A stretch of 64,000 nt of DNA from Pimelobacter simplex (GCF_900114845.1 NZ_FOUK01000003.1:1-64000), one strand, 5' to 3'; counted from the stretch's first letter, positions 19,800 to 28,755 are shown. Translations and numbers: made by a program. The notes: generated from the sequence alone by a model not told the origin.

Positions 19800-20879
19800 G
19801 TGGCGGAGACGAGTGGACGGCTGTCCGGACCGGTCGAGATCGTCGGCACCGGGCTGATCGGCACCTCCATCGCGCTGGCCTGCCGCCGCGCGGGCCTCGA
19901 GGTGCTGCTCACCGACACCGACCCCGACCACGTCCGCACGGCGTCCGGGCTCGGCGCCGGGCGGCCCCGGACCCCCGACGACGTCCCGCAGCTGGTCGTC
20001 GTCGCCGTCCCCCCGGACGCGCTCGGCGCCGCGATCACCGCGACGCTCGACGCGGCCGGGCCCGACACGGTCGTCACCGACGTCGGCAGCGTCAAGGCCG
20101 CACCCCTGGCCGCGGTGGCCGGGCACCCGGCCGTGAGCCGCTACGTCGGCAGCCACCCGATGGCCGGCACCGAGCACTCCGGCCCGCTCTCGGCGAGCGC
20201 GGCGCTCTTCGACGGGCGTCCCTGGGCGGTCACCCCCGGCCCCGAGGCGACCCCGGCGGCCGCCCGGCTGGTCGAGGCGCTCGTGGTGCTGTGCGGCGCC
20301 GTCCCGGTGCCGCTGTCGCCGGCCGAGCACGACCGTGCCGTCGCTCGCACCTCCCACGTGCCGCACCTGATGGCCTCGCTCGTCGCCGGCACGCTCGCCG
20401 GCGCCTCGGCCGACCACCTGGCGCTCTCGGGCACCGGTGTGCGTGACGTGACCCGCGTCGCCGGGGGAGACCCGCGCCTCTACAGCCAGATCATCGGCGG
20501 CAACGCCGGCGCGGTCGCCGCGCTGCTCACCGAGGTGCGCCAGCGGCTCGACCTCGCCATCGAGGCGGTGTCCGGCGACGACCGGGCCGGACTGGAGTCG
20601 CTGCTGGCCTACGGGCAGGCCGGCACCCGCGCCATCCCCGGCAAGCACGGCACCGCGCCGCAGCCGATGGAAGCCGTCCGCGTGTCCGTGCCCGACCACC
20701 CCGGCGAGCTGGCCCGGCTGTTCGCCGACGCCGGTGCGAGCGGGGTCAACATCGAGGACGTGCGCATCGACCACGACCCCGGCCGGCCCGTCGGCCTCGT
20801 CGAGCTGGACGTCGTCGCGGCGCGCGCCGAGGAGCTGCGGGTCGCACTGGAGTCGAACGGCTGGACCACGCACCGGTAG
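19800..20879 (+). CDS. tyrA: Prephenate dehydrogenase
   Basis: A 359-residue enzyme that converts prephenate to 4-hydroxyphenylpyruvate for tyrosine synthesis. The N-terminal NAD(P) fold is VEIVGTGLIGTSIALACRRA. The catalytic-domain His is in SHPMAGTEHSGP, and the helix region VARTSHVPHLMASLVAG follows. The C-terminal ~75 residues (VRVSVPDHPGELARLFADAG) form an ACT domain, which usually gives tyrosine feedback control. A leaderless -10 box supports GTG 19800. Its stop is separated by one base from the stop of the convergent SUMF1-like gene. Confidence 0.94.
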   Translation: MAETSGRLSGPVEIVGTGLIGTSIALACRRAGLEVLLTDTDPDHVRTASGLGAGRPRTPDDVPQLVVVAVPPDALGAAITATLDAAGPDTVVTDVGSVKAAPLAAVAGHPAVSRYVGSHPMAGTEHSGPLSASAALFDGRPWAVTPGPEATPAAARLVEALVVLCGAVPVPLSPAEHDRAVARTSHVPHLMASLVAGTLAGASADHLALSGTGVRDVTRVAGGDPRLYSQIIGGNAGAVAALLTEVRQRLDLAIEAVSGDDRAGLESLLAYGQAGTRAIPGKHGTAPQPMEAVRVSVPDHPGELARLFADAGASGVNIEDVRIDHDPGRPVGLVELDVVAARAEELRVALESNGWTTHR

Positions 20880-20880
20880 G

Positions 20881-21627
20881 TCAGAGTGCCGCCGAGGTCG
20901 CCACCCGGAAGGTCGCGCCGTGCTCGTCGCCGTACAGGGCGTGGCGCCGGGAGCAGCGCGCCAGGTCGCGCCGGTGACGGAAGGAGCCTCCTCGGGTCAC
21001 GTGCGGGTCGTTGCTGGAGGGGTCGACCTCCGGCACCCCCGCGGGAGCTCCCGGGTAGGGGCGGTAGATCGTCGAGGTCCACTCGTCGCCATTGCCGGCC
21101 AGGTCGAGCACCCCGAACGGCGAGGCGCCGTCGGGCAGGCTGCCGACGGGGAGGTAGTCGCCGATTCCGGCTTCCGCGAGATTGCAGCGGGCCCTGTCGA
21201 AGACGTCGCCCCAGGGGTAGGTGCGGGCATCGTCGCCCTTCGCGGCGCGTTCCCACTCGTGCTCCGTCGGCAGCCGGAACTCCTGGGCGGTCAGCTCGGA
21301 GAGCCAGGCGCAGAAGGCCTCGGCCTCCTCCCAGGTGATGTCGTGCACGGGGACGGCGGGATGCCGTCCCTCCCACCGGGCGACGCTGCGGGCGGTGGCC
21401 GCCGCGTAGGAGCGCCACTGGCCCACGCTCACCTGGGTCCTGCTCAGGGAGAACTCCTCGACGAGCACCTCGTGGCGAGGGCACTCCTTGAGGTACCACT
21501 CGCGAGGCAGCGCCAGCGGCCGGTCCGCGGCGATGACGGCGTCGACGTCCTCGATCCGGGTGCCCATGCGGACCACTCCCGCCGGGATGCGGACCATCGC
21601 GTCGAGGAGCGCGGGGACTCCCGTCAT
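20881..21627 (-). CDS. SUMF1/FGE-sulfatase-domain protein (formylglycine-generating enzyme-like), function unknown
   Basis: A 248-residue protein with the FGE-sulfatase/C-type-lectin-like fold: MVRIPAGVVRMGT, HEVLVEEFSLSRTQVSVGQW, VPVHDITWEEAEAFCAWLSE, RLPTEHEWERAAKGDDARTY, then PWGDVFDRARCN and the C-terminal RGGSFRH...FRV. True formylglycine-generating enzymes have two cysteines shortly after GGS; here the only Cys in that stretch is about nine residues further on (DLARCSRRH), so sulfatase activation is unlikely. No sulfatase gene is adjacent. It is preceded by a good GAAGGAG ribosome site. It breaks the tyrA-cmk linkage. Confidence 0.8.
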   Translation of the reverse strand: MTGVPALLDAMVRIPAGVVRMGTRIEDVDAVIAADRPLALPREWYLKECPRHEVLVEEFSLSRTQVSVGQWRSYAAATARSVARWEGRHPAVPVHDITWEEAEAFCAWLSELTAQEFRLPTEHEWERAAKGDDARTYPWGDVFDRARCNLAEAGIGDYLPVGSLPDGASPFGVLDLAGNGDEWTSTIYRPYPGAPAGVPEVDPSSNDPHVTRGGSFRHRRDLARCSRRHALYGDEHGATFRVATSAAL

Positions 21628-21749
21628 GCCGACTCCTTCGCCGCCGAGGTGCTTCACATCCCCGAGATTGGTCCCGCCGGCCGCTGCTGGCAACCGTGAC
21701 GGGTCGTGCTCGACGGTCGGCGGAGTCGAACGGCTGGGTGACTCACCGG

Positions 21750-21755
21750 TAAGGT
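21750..21755 (+). promoter_or_regulatory. -10 box (TAAGGT) of cmk, leaderless
   Basis: TAAGGT is followed by seven bases (TCCGCCC) and GTG 21763. It lies in the 135-bp gap between the divergent SUMF1-like gene and cmk. Confidence 0.55.
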
Positions 21756-21762
21756 TCCGCCC

Positions 21763-22428
21763 GTGAACGTGCCGGTGAACGTAGTCGTAGCAGTGGACGG
21801 AACCTCCGGCTCGGGCAAGTCCAGCACCTGCCGAGCGGTCGCCGACCGGCTCGGGCTCCGCTACCTCGACACGGGCGCGCAGTACCGCGCGATCACCTGG
21901 TGGATGCTGCGCGAGGGCGTCGACGTGCACGACGCCGAGGCCGTGGCGGCGCGGGCCGGCGAGCCGGTGCTCGTCTCCGGGACCGACCCGCTCGCGCCCT
22001 CGATCACCGTCGACGGCGTCGACGTGTCGGTCGAGATCCGCAGCGACGAGGTCAACGGCGCGGTCTCGCCGGTCAGCGCCGTGCCCGCCGTGCGCAGCCG
22101 ACTCGTCGACCTCCAGCGCGCGCTGATCGGCACCGGCGGCATCGTCGTCGAGGGCCGCGACATCGGCTCCGTCGTGTGGCCGCAGGCCGAGCTCAAGGTG
22201 TACCTCACCGCCGACCCGGCCGCGCGCGCGGCGCGACGCGCGCTCGAGAACGGCGGCGCCGACCTCACCGCCACCCAGGAGTCGCTGCTCGCCCGCGACA
22301 AGATCGACTCCGGACGCGCGGTCGCGCCGCTGACCATGGCCGACGGCGCGGTCCACGTCGACTCCACGGACCTGACCCTCGACGAGGTCGTCGAGCTGGT
22401 GGTGGGCCTGGTGATGGAGCGCGTGTGA
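21763..22428 (+). CDS. cmk: Cytidylate kinase
   Basis: A 221-residue (d)CMP kinase. The P-loop is VDGTSGSGKSST (residues 11-22). The conserved YLDTGAQYRAITWW follows, where the family consensus usually has TGAMYRA, and GRDIGSVVWPQAELKVYLTA is the CMP-binding region. It forms CDP for nucleotide and membrane lipid precursor supply. The order rluB-cmk-der is as in Rv1711-Rv1713, here with other genes between. It overlaps the acyltransferase gene by 4 bp (GTGA). Confidence 0.95.
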   Translation: MNVPVNVVVAVDGTSGSGKSSTCRAVADRLGLRYLDTGAQYRAITWWMLREGVDVHDAEAVAARAGEPVLVSGTDPLAPSITVDGVDVSVEIRSDEVNGAVSPVSAVPAVRSRLVDLQRALIGTGGIVVEGRDIGSVVWPQAELKVYLTADPAARAARRALENGGADLTATQESLLARDKIDSGRAVAPLTMADGAVHVDSTDLTLDEVVELVVGLVMERV

Positions 22429-23141
22429 GCGCCCATCTCCAGCGACCGCGCAGCGACGCGGTGCGGACCCCGGCGCGGGGGCTGCTGGTGCGCGGCCGGC
22501 GCACCTCGCGCTGGCTGATCCGGCGGCGCTGGGACGTGCGGGTGCACCACGCGGCACGCTTCCCGGACGCCGGGCCGGCCGTCGTCGCCGGCAACCACAT
22601 CGGCTTCGTCGACGGTCCGCTGATGGCGATCTTCGCGCCGCGGCCGGTGCACGCGCTGACCAAGATCGAGATGTTCACCGGCCCGCTCGGGGCCTTCCTG
22701 CGTGCCTCCGGGCAGGTCCCGCTCGACCGCGACCACACCGATCCGGCGGCCGTGCGGATCGCGCTGCGGGTGCTGCGCGAGGGGCACGCGGTCGGCGTCT
22801 TCCCCGAGGGGACGCGGGGGCCCGGGGACCTCGAGACCTTCCACGGCGGGGCGGCCTACCTGGCGCTCGTGACCGGGGCGCCCGTCGTACCGCTGACGTT
22901 CCTGGGCTCGCGCGACCCGGGTGGATCGAGCAGCTCGCTGCCGCACAAGGGGGCCCGGATCGACATCGTCGTGGGGGAGCCCTACGCCGTCGATGCGGTG
23001 CCCTGGCCCCGGACGCGGGAGAATGTCCTCCTGACCTCGGCCGCGCTGCGCGACCACATGCAGCGGCAGCTGGCCGAAGCCCTGGACGAGACGGGGCGGA
23101 GCCTGCCCGGCCCGCTCCCGCAAGGAGAACGTGATGAGTGA
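22425..23141 (+). CDS. 1-acyl-glycerol-3-phosphate acyltransferase-like protein (PlsC family)
   Basis: A 238-residue membrane-associated acyltransferase. Motif I is NHIGFVD (catalytic His and Asp, near residues 55-61), motif II/III is FPEGTRGPG, and motif IV is the VVPLTFLGS region. It probably transfers an acyl chain to lysophosphatidic acid in phospholipid synthesis. The start GTG 22425 overlaps the cmk stop (GTGA), and the 3' end overlaps the start of der, so cmk, this gene and der are coupled. Fused or adjacent cmk-plsC pairs are common in actinobacteria. Confidence 0.88.
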   Translation: MSAHLQRPRSDAVRTPARGLLVRGRRTSRWLIRRRWDVRVHHAARFPDAGPAVVAGNHIGFVDGPLMAIFAPRPVHALTKIEMFTGPLGAFLRASGQVPLDRDHTDPAAVRIALRVLREGHAVGVFPEGTRGPGDLETFHGGAAYLALVTGAPVVPLTFLGSRDPGGSSSSLPHKGARIDIVVGEPYAVDAVPWPRTRENVLLTSAALRDHMQRQLAEALDETGRSLPGPLPQGERDE

Positions 23142-24474
23142 AGACACCCCGACCGGGGTGGTCCCGGTGCTGGCCGTCGTCGGCCGCCCCAACGTCGGCA
23201 AGTCGACCCTGGTGAACCGGATCCTCGGCCGCCGCGAGGCCGTCGTCGAGGACATCCCCGGCGTCACCCGCGACCGCGTGTCGTACGACGCCGAGTGGGC
23301 CGGACGCGCCTTCACGGTCGTCGACACCGGCGGCTGGGACCCCGACGCGCGCGGCATGGCCGAGCGGATCAAGGCGCAGGCCGAGATCGCGGTCGGCCTG
23401 GCCGACGCGGTGCTCTTCGTCGTCGACGCGACCGTCGGGATCACCGATGCCGACGAGGCCGTCGTCCGGGTGCTGCGCAAGTCCGGCAAGCCCGTCGTCC
23501 TGGCCGCCAACAAGGTCGACGACGAGCGGGCCGAGGCCGAGGCGCACGCGCTGTGGAACCTCGGTCTGGGCGAGCCCTTCAACGTCTCGGCGCTGCACGG
23601 ACGCGGCTCGGGCGACCTGCTCGACGCCGTCCTCGCGGTGCTGCCGGAGGCACCCGAGCACGGCGAGCAGGAGATCGGCGGCCCGCGCCGGATCGCCATC
23701 GTCGGACGGCCCAACGTCGGCAAGTCCTCGCTGCTCAACAAGCTCGCGGGCGAGGAGCGCGTCGTCGTCGACAACGTCGCCGGCACGACCGTCGACCCGG
23801 TCGACGAGCTGGTCGAGCTGGGTGGGCGCGAGTGGCGCTTCATCGACACCGCCGGCATCCGCAAGCGGGTCAAGGAGGCGTCGGGCCACGAGTACTACGC
23901 GTGGCTGCGCACCTCGACCGCCATCGAGCGGGCCGAGGTCTGCGTGCTCGTCCTGGCCGGCAACGAGTCGATCGCCGAGCAGGACATGCGGATCCTCCAG
24001 GAGGTGCGCGAGGCCGGCAAGGCGCTCATCATCGCCTTCAACAAGTGGGACCTCGTCGACGCCGAGCGCCGCTACTACCTCGACCGCGAGATCGAGCGCG
24101 ACCTCGTCCAGGTGCAGTGGGCGCCGCGGATCAACATCACCGCCAAGACCGGCTGGCACGTCGACCGGCTGGTGCCCGCGCTCGACCGCGCGATCGAGGG
24201 CTGGGAGACCCGGATCTCGACCGGTGCGCTCAACGCCTTCCTCGGCCGCATCGTCGCCGAGCACCCGCACCCGGTGCGCGGCGGCAAGCAGCCGCGGATC
24301 CTGTTCGGCAGCCAGGTGCAGAGCGCGCCGCCGGTGTTCAAGCTGTTCACCACCGGCAAGCTCGACCAGGGCTACGAGCGGTTCATCGAGCGCCGGCTGC
24401 GTGAGGAGTTCGGCTTCGTCGGCACGCCGATCGAGATCAAGGTGCAGCCGCGCGAGAAGCGCGGCCGGCGCTAG
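23134..24474 (+). CDS. der: GTPase Der (EngA), ribosome assembly
   Basis: A 446-residue protein with two tandem GTPase domains. Domain 1 has [10 protein letters not shown] (residues 17-26), DTGG and NKVD. Domain 2 has [14 protein letters not shown] and NKWD. A KH-like C-terminal domain follows ([20 protein letters not shown]). Der acts in 50S subunit maturation. ATG 23134 is preferred over GTG 23131 because AAGGAG at 23122-23127 is 6 nt upstream. It is the last gene of the long plus-strand core block (Rv1713 equivalent). Confidence 0.96.
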   Translation: MSEDTPTGVVPVLAVVGRPNVGKSTLVNRILGRREAVVEDIPGVTRDRVSYDAEWAGRAFTVVDTGGWDPDARGMAERIKAQAEIAVGLADAVLFVVDATVGITDADEAVVRVLRKSGKPVVLAANKVDDERAEAEAHALWNLGLGEPFNVSALHGRGSGDLLDAVLAVLPEAPEHGEQEIGGPRRIAIVGRPNVGKSSLLNKLAGEERVVVDNVAGTTVDPVDELVELGGREWRFIDTAGIRKRVKEASGHEYYAWLRTSTAIERAEVCVLVLAGNESIAEQDMRILQEVREAGKALIIAFNKWDLVDAERRYYLDREIERDLVQVQWAPRINITAKTGWHVDRLVPALDRAIEGWETRISTGALNAFLGRIVAEHPHPVRGGKQPRILFGSQVQSAPPVFKLFTTGKLDQGYERFIERRLREEFGFVGTPIEIKVQPREKRGRR

Positions 24475-24517
24475 CGACGACGTTCGTCCACAGGGAGCGA
24501 CCGCCGCTTGCTTTTGT

Positions 24518-24533
24518 TCGAACATGTGTTCGA
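24518..24533. promoter_or_regulatory. SOS box (LexA site) of imuA'-imuB
   Basis: TCGAACATGTGTTCGA is a perfect match to the Gram-positive/actinobacterial LexA operator (CGAAC-N4-GTTCG). It ends 10 nt before the GTG start of imuA'. A GAACAT hexamer at 24532-24537, six bases before the start, overlaps its edge and could be the -10 box, so bound LexA would block the promoter. Confidence 0.9.
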
Positions 24534-24543
24534 ACATAGGTGG

Positions 24544-25152
24544 GTGAGTGTTCGCCCCTTGGAGATCGCCGATCCGCAGCAGGTCCTCGACCAGCTGCGG
24601 GGGCGCATCGCCGCGCTCCAAGGTGGGCCGAGCCGGCTGACGGTGCCGGTGCTGCCGCTGTTCGACGGGCTCCTCACGCTGCGCACCGGCGGGGTCTACG
24701 GCGTCGACTCGGCCACGCTCGGCATGGCGCTGGCGGCCGGCGCCTCCCAGGCCGGTGAGTGGGTCGGCTTCGCGGGCTGGGACGACTTCGGCGTCGAGGC
24801 CGCCCACCAGCAGGGCATCGTGCTCTCGCGCACCGTGCTCGTCCCGGCCCCGGGTGAGCACTGGCTCGAGGTCACCGCGGCGCTGGTCGACGTGCTCAAG
24901 GTCGTCGTGCTCCGCCCGCCGGCCACCGTCGACGCCAAGTCCGCGGCCATCCTCGACGCCCGGCTCCGGGCCCGCTCCGCGGTGCTCGTGGTGCAGGGGG
25001 ACTGGCCCCGCTGCGAGGCCCGGGTCGCCGCCGAGCGGGTCGCCTGGGCGGGGCTCGACGCCGGCCGCGGGCGGCTGCGCGAGCGCCGGGTCACCCTGGT
25101 CGCCCGGCAGCCGGGCCGCGCGCCGGTGCGCACCGAGGCGGTGCTGCCCTGA
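24544..25152 (+). CDS. imuA': ImuA' - accessory protein of the DnaE2 mutasome
   Basis: A RecA/SulA-like protein of about 202 residues, with LFDGLLTLRTGGVYGVDSAT and an ordered alpha/beta core. ImuA' helps ImuB and DnaE2 in error-prone translesion synthesis, probably by binding RecA and ImuB. It shows no intact Walker A, as is normal for ImuA'. GTG 24544 is chosen because the region upstream is the SOS operator; an in-frame TTG at 24508 would put coding sequence through it. The stop overlaps the start of imuB (TGATG), so the two are translationally coupled. It is expected to be induced by DNA damage. Confidence 0.85.
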   Translation: MSVRPLEIADPQQVLDQLRGRIAALQGGPSRLTVPVLPLFDGLLTLRTGGVYGVDSATLGMALAAGASQAGEWVGFAGWDDFGVEAAHQQGIVLSRTVLVPAPGEHWLEVTAALVDVLKVVVLRPPATVDAKSAAILDARLRARSAVLVVQGDWPRCEARVAAERVAWAGLDAGRGRLRERRVTLVARQPGRAPVRTEAVLP

Positions 25153-26822
25153 TGCGGACCATGGTGGTCTGGTGCCCGGACTGGTCGGTGACCGCGGCGC
25201 TGCTCGAGCGGGCCGACACCGACGAGCCGGTGGGGGTCGAGGCGCCCGCCGTCGTCCTGGCCAACAACCGGGTGGTGGTGTGCAATGCCGCCGCCCGGGC
25301 CGAGGGGGTCCGGCGCGGCCAGCGGCGCCGCGACGCCCAGGCACGCTGCCCCGAGCTGGTGCTGCTGGCCGCCAACCCCGACCGCGACGCGCGCTGGTTC
25401 GAGCCGGTGCTCAGCGCCGTCGAAGAGGTCCGCCCGGGGGTCGCGCCGCTGCGCCCCGGCCTGCTCGCGGTGCCCGCCCCGGGGCGCTACTTCGCGCGCG
25501 CCGGAGCCGGCGTCGACGGTGAGGAGGCCGCGGCGGCGGTCCTCGCCGAGCACCTCGTCCGGGCGGGGGTGTGGGACAGCCGGTTCGGGGCGGCCGACGA
25601 CCTCTACACCGCCGAGCGCGCGGCCCGCAGTGCCCCGGAGCAGGGCTGCGTCGCGATCCCGCCGGGCAGCTCGGCCGACTTCCTGCGCGGCCTGCCGGTG
25701 ACCGTCCTCGCCGACGACGGTCCCGAGGGCGCCGAGCTCGCCGGCGTGCTGCGCCGGCTCGGGCTGCGCCTGCTCGGCGACTTCGCCCGGCTGCGCGCCG
25801 GTGAGGTGAGCAACCGGTTCGGCGGCTACGGCACCGAGGTCTGGCGCCGGGTCCAGGGCGACGAGGTCACCCGCCTCGCCTCCCGCACCCCACCGCCCGA
25901 GCTGGCCTGCGAGATCGCCTTCGAGCCCCCGCTCGACTCCGCCGAGGCGGTCACCTTCAGCGTCCGGACCACCGCCGAGCGCTTCGTCGCCGGGCTCGCC
26001 GACCGGCAGCTGGTCGCCACCGGGGTCCGGGTCGAGGCCGAGTTCGAGGAGGGTGTCTCCGCCCGCACCTGGCTGCACCCGCGCTGCTTCACCTCCCGCG
26101 ACCTCGTCGACCGGGTGCACTGGCAGCTCCAGGCGGGCATGGCGACCTCCGGCCTGCGCAGCCGCAAGAGCACCGGTGAGGACATCACCTCCCCGGTCAC
26201 CCTGGTCCGCTTCCTCCCCGACACCGTCGAGCCCGCCGGTGACCACGCCGACGGGCTCTGGGGCGGCGGTGCCGACGACCAGGTGGTCCGCGGCGTGGCC
26301 CGGGTCCAGGCGATGGTGGGGTACGACGCCGTCCAGGTGCCGGTGCTCCAGGGCGGACGCGGCGCCGCCGACCGCCAGGCCCTGGTGCCCTGGGGTGAGC
26401 GCCCCGTCGGCCTGCGTCCCGTCGAGCGGCCCTGGCCCGGCCGGATCCCCGGACCCGCCCCCAGCCGCGTCTTCGCCCACCCGCCCCCGGCGGAGGTCGT
26501 CGACGAGGCCGCCGTACCGGTGGGGGTGACGGTGCGCGGCCTCGTCACCGGCGAGCCCTGGCGCTTCCGGGTCGCCGTCACCCCGCGCGCGCTGCCCTGG
26601 ATGCCCATCGCCTCCTGGGCCGGACCGTGGCCGGTCGACGAGGGGTGGTGGTTGGTCGCGGGGGCAGCAGGGGCAGGGGCGGCGGGGGTGGCGGGGGCGG
26701 CGCCCGCCCGGGCGGCGCGCTTCCAGGTGGTCGGCGTCGACGGACGCGCCTGGCTGCTGCGCTGGAGCGCCCTCGGCCCCGACGCCCGGGGCAGCTGGGA
26801 GGTCGAAGCCGCCTACGACTGA
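25152..26822 (+). CDS. imuB: ImuB - catalytically dead Y-family polymerase of the mutasome
   Basis: A 556-residue Y-family polymerase homologue. The first acidic motif (DxD in active enzymes) is replaced by VVWCPDWSVT at residues 5-14, and the SxDE motif by GLLAVPAPG, so it cannot polymerise; this is the hallmark of ImuB, which acts as an adaptor. The thumb/HhH region (LRRLGLRLLGDFARLRAGEV) and little finger follow. QALVPWG at residues 409-415 resembles the beta-clamp-binding motif QLPLWG of mycobacterial ImuB. A low-complexity Ala/Gly stretch lies near residues 500-520. Confidence 0.92.
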   Translation: MRTMVVWCPDWSVTAALLERADTDEPVGVEAPAVVLANNRVVVCNAAARAEGVRRGQRRRDAQARCPELVLLAANPDRDARWFEPVLSAVEEVRPGVAPLRPGLLAVPAPGRYFARAGAGVDGEEAAAAVLAEHLVRAGVWDSRFGAADDLYTAERAARSAPEQGCVAIPPGSSADFLRGLPVTVLADDGPEGAELAGVLRRLGLRLLGDFARLRAGEVSNRFGGYGTEVWRRVQGDEVTRLASRTPPPELACEIAFEPPLDSAEAVTFSVRTTAERFVAGLADRQLVATGVRVEAEFEEGVSARTWLHPRCFTSRDLVDRVHWQLQAGMATSGLRSRKSTGEDITSPVTLVRFLPDTVEPAGDHADGLWGGGADDQVVRGVARVQAMVGYDAVQVPVLQGGRGAADRQALVPWGERPVGLRPVERPWPGRIPGPAPSRVFAHPPPAEVVDEAAVPVGVTVRGLVTGEPWRFRVAVTPRALPWMPIASWAGPWPVDEGWWLVAGAAGAGAAGVAGAAPARAARFQVVGVDGRAWLLRWSALGPDARGSWEVEAAYD

Positions 26823-26903
26823 CGCGACCCTCGCCCTCGCCCCCGCCGTCCCCGCGGCGTTACCCTGCCAGGAGGAGCACGCGGCGGCGACCGGGAGGCG
26901 GCC

Positions 26904-27488
26904 ATGGGGGCATCGGTGAATCCGGCGGACCTGATCATCCGGAACCTCCGGGCGCTCCACGGCGCCCTCGAGCACAGCGTGACCATCCAGGCGACCCGCC
27001 TCCAGGAGCTCATGGACGACCTGGTCGCCCGTGGCGCCCTGACCCGCGCCGAGGCCGACCACCTGGTCGGCCAGCTGGTCACCACCAGCCGCGCCTACTC
27101 CCAGGCGCTCCTCCAGGTGCTCGACTCGGTCACGACGGAGTCCCGCAAGGTCCTCGCCGCGCCCAAGGTCCTCACCTCCCCGGTCCGCGCGACCGCCGGG
27201 CTCCTCGTCGAGACCGTCCGCCAGGCGCCCAAGCTCGTCGTCCCGGGCCGCCGCACCCCGGCGCCCGCGCCGGCGCCCGCCGCCCCCGCCCCCGCCGCCG
27301 CGGCGGCACCGGACCTCCCGGACGTCCCGGATCTGGCCGACCTCACCGTCGCCCAGGCCAAGCCCCGGCTCGCCGGACTCGACGCCGCCGGCCTGCGCCG
27401 CGCCCGCGCCCAGGAGGCTGCCGGCAAGAACCGCAAGGGCGTCCTCGCCGAGATCGACCGCCTCCTCGCCCGCGATCCCGGCGCCTGA
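26904..27488 (+). CDS. Phasin-like helical protein with a C-terminal SAP/HeH-like module
   Basis: A 194-residue protein. The first ~95 residues (from MGASVNPADLIIRNLRALHG through VVTTSRAY-type helices) form long amphipathic helices like the phasins that coat polyhydroxyalkanoate granules. A Pro/Ala linker (residues about 113-133, [13 protein letters not shown]) joins a C-terminal stretch LTVAQAKPRLAGLDAAGLRR resembling Rho-N/HeH helix-extended-helix modules. A TACCCT -10 box near 26861 and GGGAGG before ATG 26904 support it. It sits between the two halves of the mutasome locus, but no SOS box precedes it. Function is inferred from shape only. Confidence 0.6.
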   Translation: MGASVNPADLIIRNLRALHGALEHSVTIQATRLQELMDDLVARGALTRAEADHLVGQLVTTSRAYSQALLQVLDSVTTESRKVLAAPKVLTSPVRATAGLLVETVRQAPKLVVPGRRTPAPAPAPAAPAPAAAAAPDLPDVPDLADLTVAQAKPRLAGLDAAGLRRARAQEAAGKNRKGVLAEIDRLLARDPGA

Positions 27489-27616
27489 TCGACGAACTGC
27501 GAACGCCCCCCGCCGGCGGCGGGCCTCCCGGCGTGCCGGCTGCTCTACTGGACGCGACCACGGCGGGGCCACGACAGAGGCGCCGGCACGACGACAGCGA
27601 GCGAGGGGCGGGGACA

Positions 27617-27832
27617 GTGTCCCGGGACACCGCGCAGGACCGGGCGCACCACGAGGATCCCGTGATCCGGGTCCTGGCCGCCGCACTCGACGAGCGCGAG
27701 TCCGCCCCTGGCCCGGGTCGCCGCCGCTGGGTCTGGACCACCGAGCGCCGCGGGCCGGCCTGGTGGCGCCGAAGCCTCCGCTGGGCCCGCCGCCGTCACT
27801 CGCGCCGCCAGCGCCGGCGGGTCGCCGCCTGA
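27617..27832 (+). CDS. Small basic hypothetical protein
   Basis: A possible 71-residue protein from GTG 27617. It begins with an acidic helix-prone part (DPVIRVLAAALDERESAPG) and ends in a run of Arg and Trp (WWRRSLRWARRRHSRRQRRR). GAGGGG lies upstream of the start. Coding bias is consistent with a gene, but there is no recognised family and the Arg-rich end could be compositional. Treat as tentative. Confidence 0.35.
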   Translation: MSRDTAQDRAHHEDPVIRVLAAALDERESAPGPGRRRWVWTTERRGPAWWRRSLRWARRRHSRRQRRRVAA

Positions 27833-27848
27833 AGCGGTCGGCCGGACG

Positions 27849-28718
27849 CTAGGCCGCCGTGAACCCGTCCCCGCCCAGCAGCGGTACGACGTCGTCGGCG
27901 TCCAGCGCCGCGGCCGCGAGGACGTCCGCGCGGAACCCGACCGCCACGAGCTCCCGCCCGCTCGCACAGTCGAGCAGCGCCGCCTCGAGCCCGGCCCCCA
28001 TAGCCGCCGCCGCCCGGTAGGCCGCCCGGGCCTGGCGCGCCTCCGCGCTCCACCGTCCCGCGTCCGGGTCTGCGCCCTCGGTGGCGAGCCCGTCCAGGAT
28101 CGCCCCCGCTCCCCACAGGTCCTCGACGGCGGGCCGCAGGCTCCCGTCGGGCCAGCGCTCGCCGGCGGGGACGAGCGCGACCCTCGCTCCTGCGGCGATC
28201 CGCGGCGCCAGCCAGCGGGCGACGGCGGTCCGGTTCCGCAGCGACGCCCCGACCACCTGCAGCCCGAGCCCGGTCCTAGTGCCGGCTCCGGCCAGCGCCG
28301 CACAGATGCTCGACCCGTTCGGCGAGGGCAGCACCAGCCGCGGCACCGGGACGGCGTCCAGCAGCTGCGCCGGCGACAGGCTCGGCGGCGCCGCACCCCC
28401 ACGCCCGCCCCCGCGCGCCTCGAACCGCCCGACCGCCAGTACGGCGTCCCGCTCCCGTGCGTACGCCGCCGCGCGCTCGTCCTTCCAGGCGAACGGGTGG
28501 ACCCGGGTCCCGCGGGCGGTCGCGATCGTGAGCGTGGTCGTGAAGGAGAGCACGTCGACGACCACGGCGATGTCCGCGTCCGCGCTGATCGCGGCGCCAC
28601 CGGTTGGTCCCCACTCCAGCCGGACCTGTCGCCCGGCCTGCGCATGGGCGAGGGCATGGGCAAGGGCCCGGGCGGCGGCGACGCCTTCAGCGTCAGAGGC
28701 GGGTGCGGGTTCGCTCAC
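27849..28718 (-). CDS. 2-phosphosulfolactate phosphatase-like protein (ComB family)
   Basis: A 289-residue ComB-family protein: VRLEWGPTGGAAIS, VVVDVLSFTTTLTIATARGT, the VLPSPNGSSICAAL motif near residues 116-129, and a C-terminal ELVAVGFRADVLAAA block. In archaea ComB hydrolyses 2-phosphosulfolactate in coenzyme M synthesis. Actinobacterial homologues have no coenzyme M pathway and their substrate is unknown. GTG 28718 is supported by a TACGCT -10 box six bases upstream. It is divergent from dnaE2; the two promoters are about 40 bp apart, so the SOS box of dnaE2 could affect it. Confidence 0.82.
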   Translation of the reverse strand: MSEPAPASDAEGVAAARALAHALAHAQAGRQVRLEWGPTGGAAISADADIAVVVDVLSFTTTLTIATARGTRVHPFAWKDERAAAYARERDAVLAVGRFEARGGGRGGAAPPSLSPAQLLDAVPVPRLVLPSPNGSSICAALAGAGTRTGLGLQVVGASLRNRTAVARWLAPRIAAGARVALVPAGERWPDGSLRPAVEDLWGAGAILDGLATEGADPDAGRWSAEARQARAAYRAAAAMGAGLEAALLDCASGRELVAVGFRADVLAAAALDADDVVPLLGGDGFTAA

Positions 28719-28724
28719 CCCGGC

Positions 28725-28730
28725 AGCGTA
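28725..28730 (-). promoter_or_regulatory. -10 box (TACGCT) of the comB-like gene, leaderless
   Basis: On the minus strand TACGCT is followed by GCCGGG and GTG 28718. The dnaE2 SOS box lies only 26 bp away on the other side. Confidence 0.55.
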
Positions 28731-28755
28731 GAGCGGCTCCGGGACCAAGGTGCGT

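Noticed and set aside
24508..24543. TTG start at 24508 for imuA'
   Set aside because: It would translate through the SOS operator (FEHVFEH), and homology starts at the GTG at 24544.
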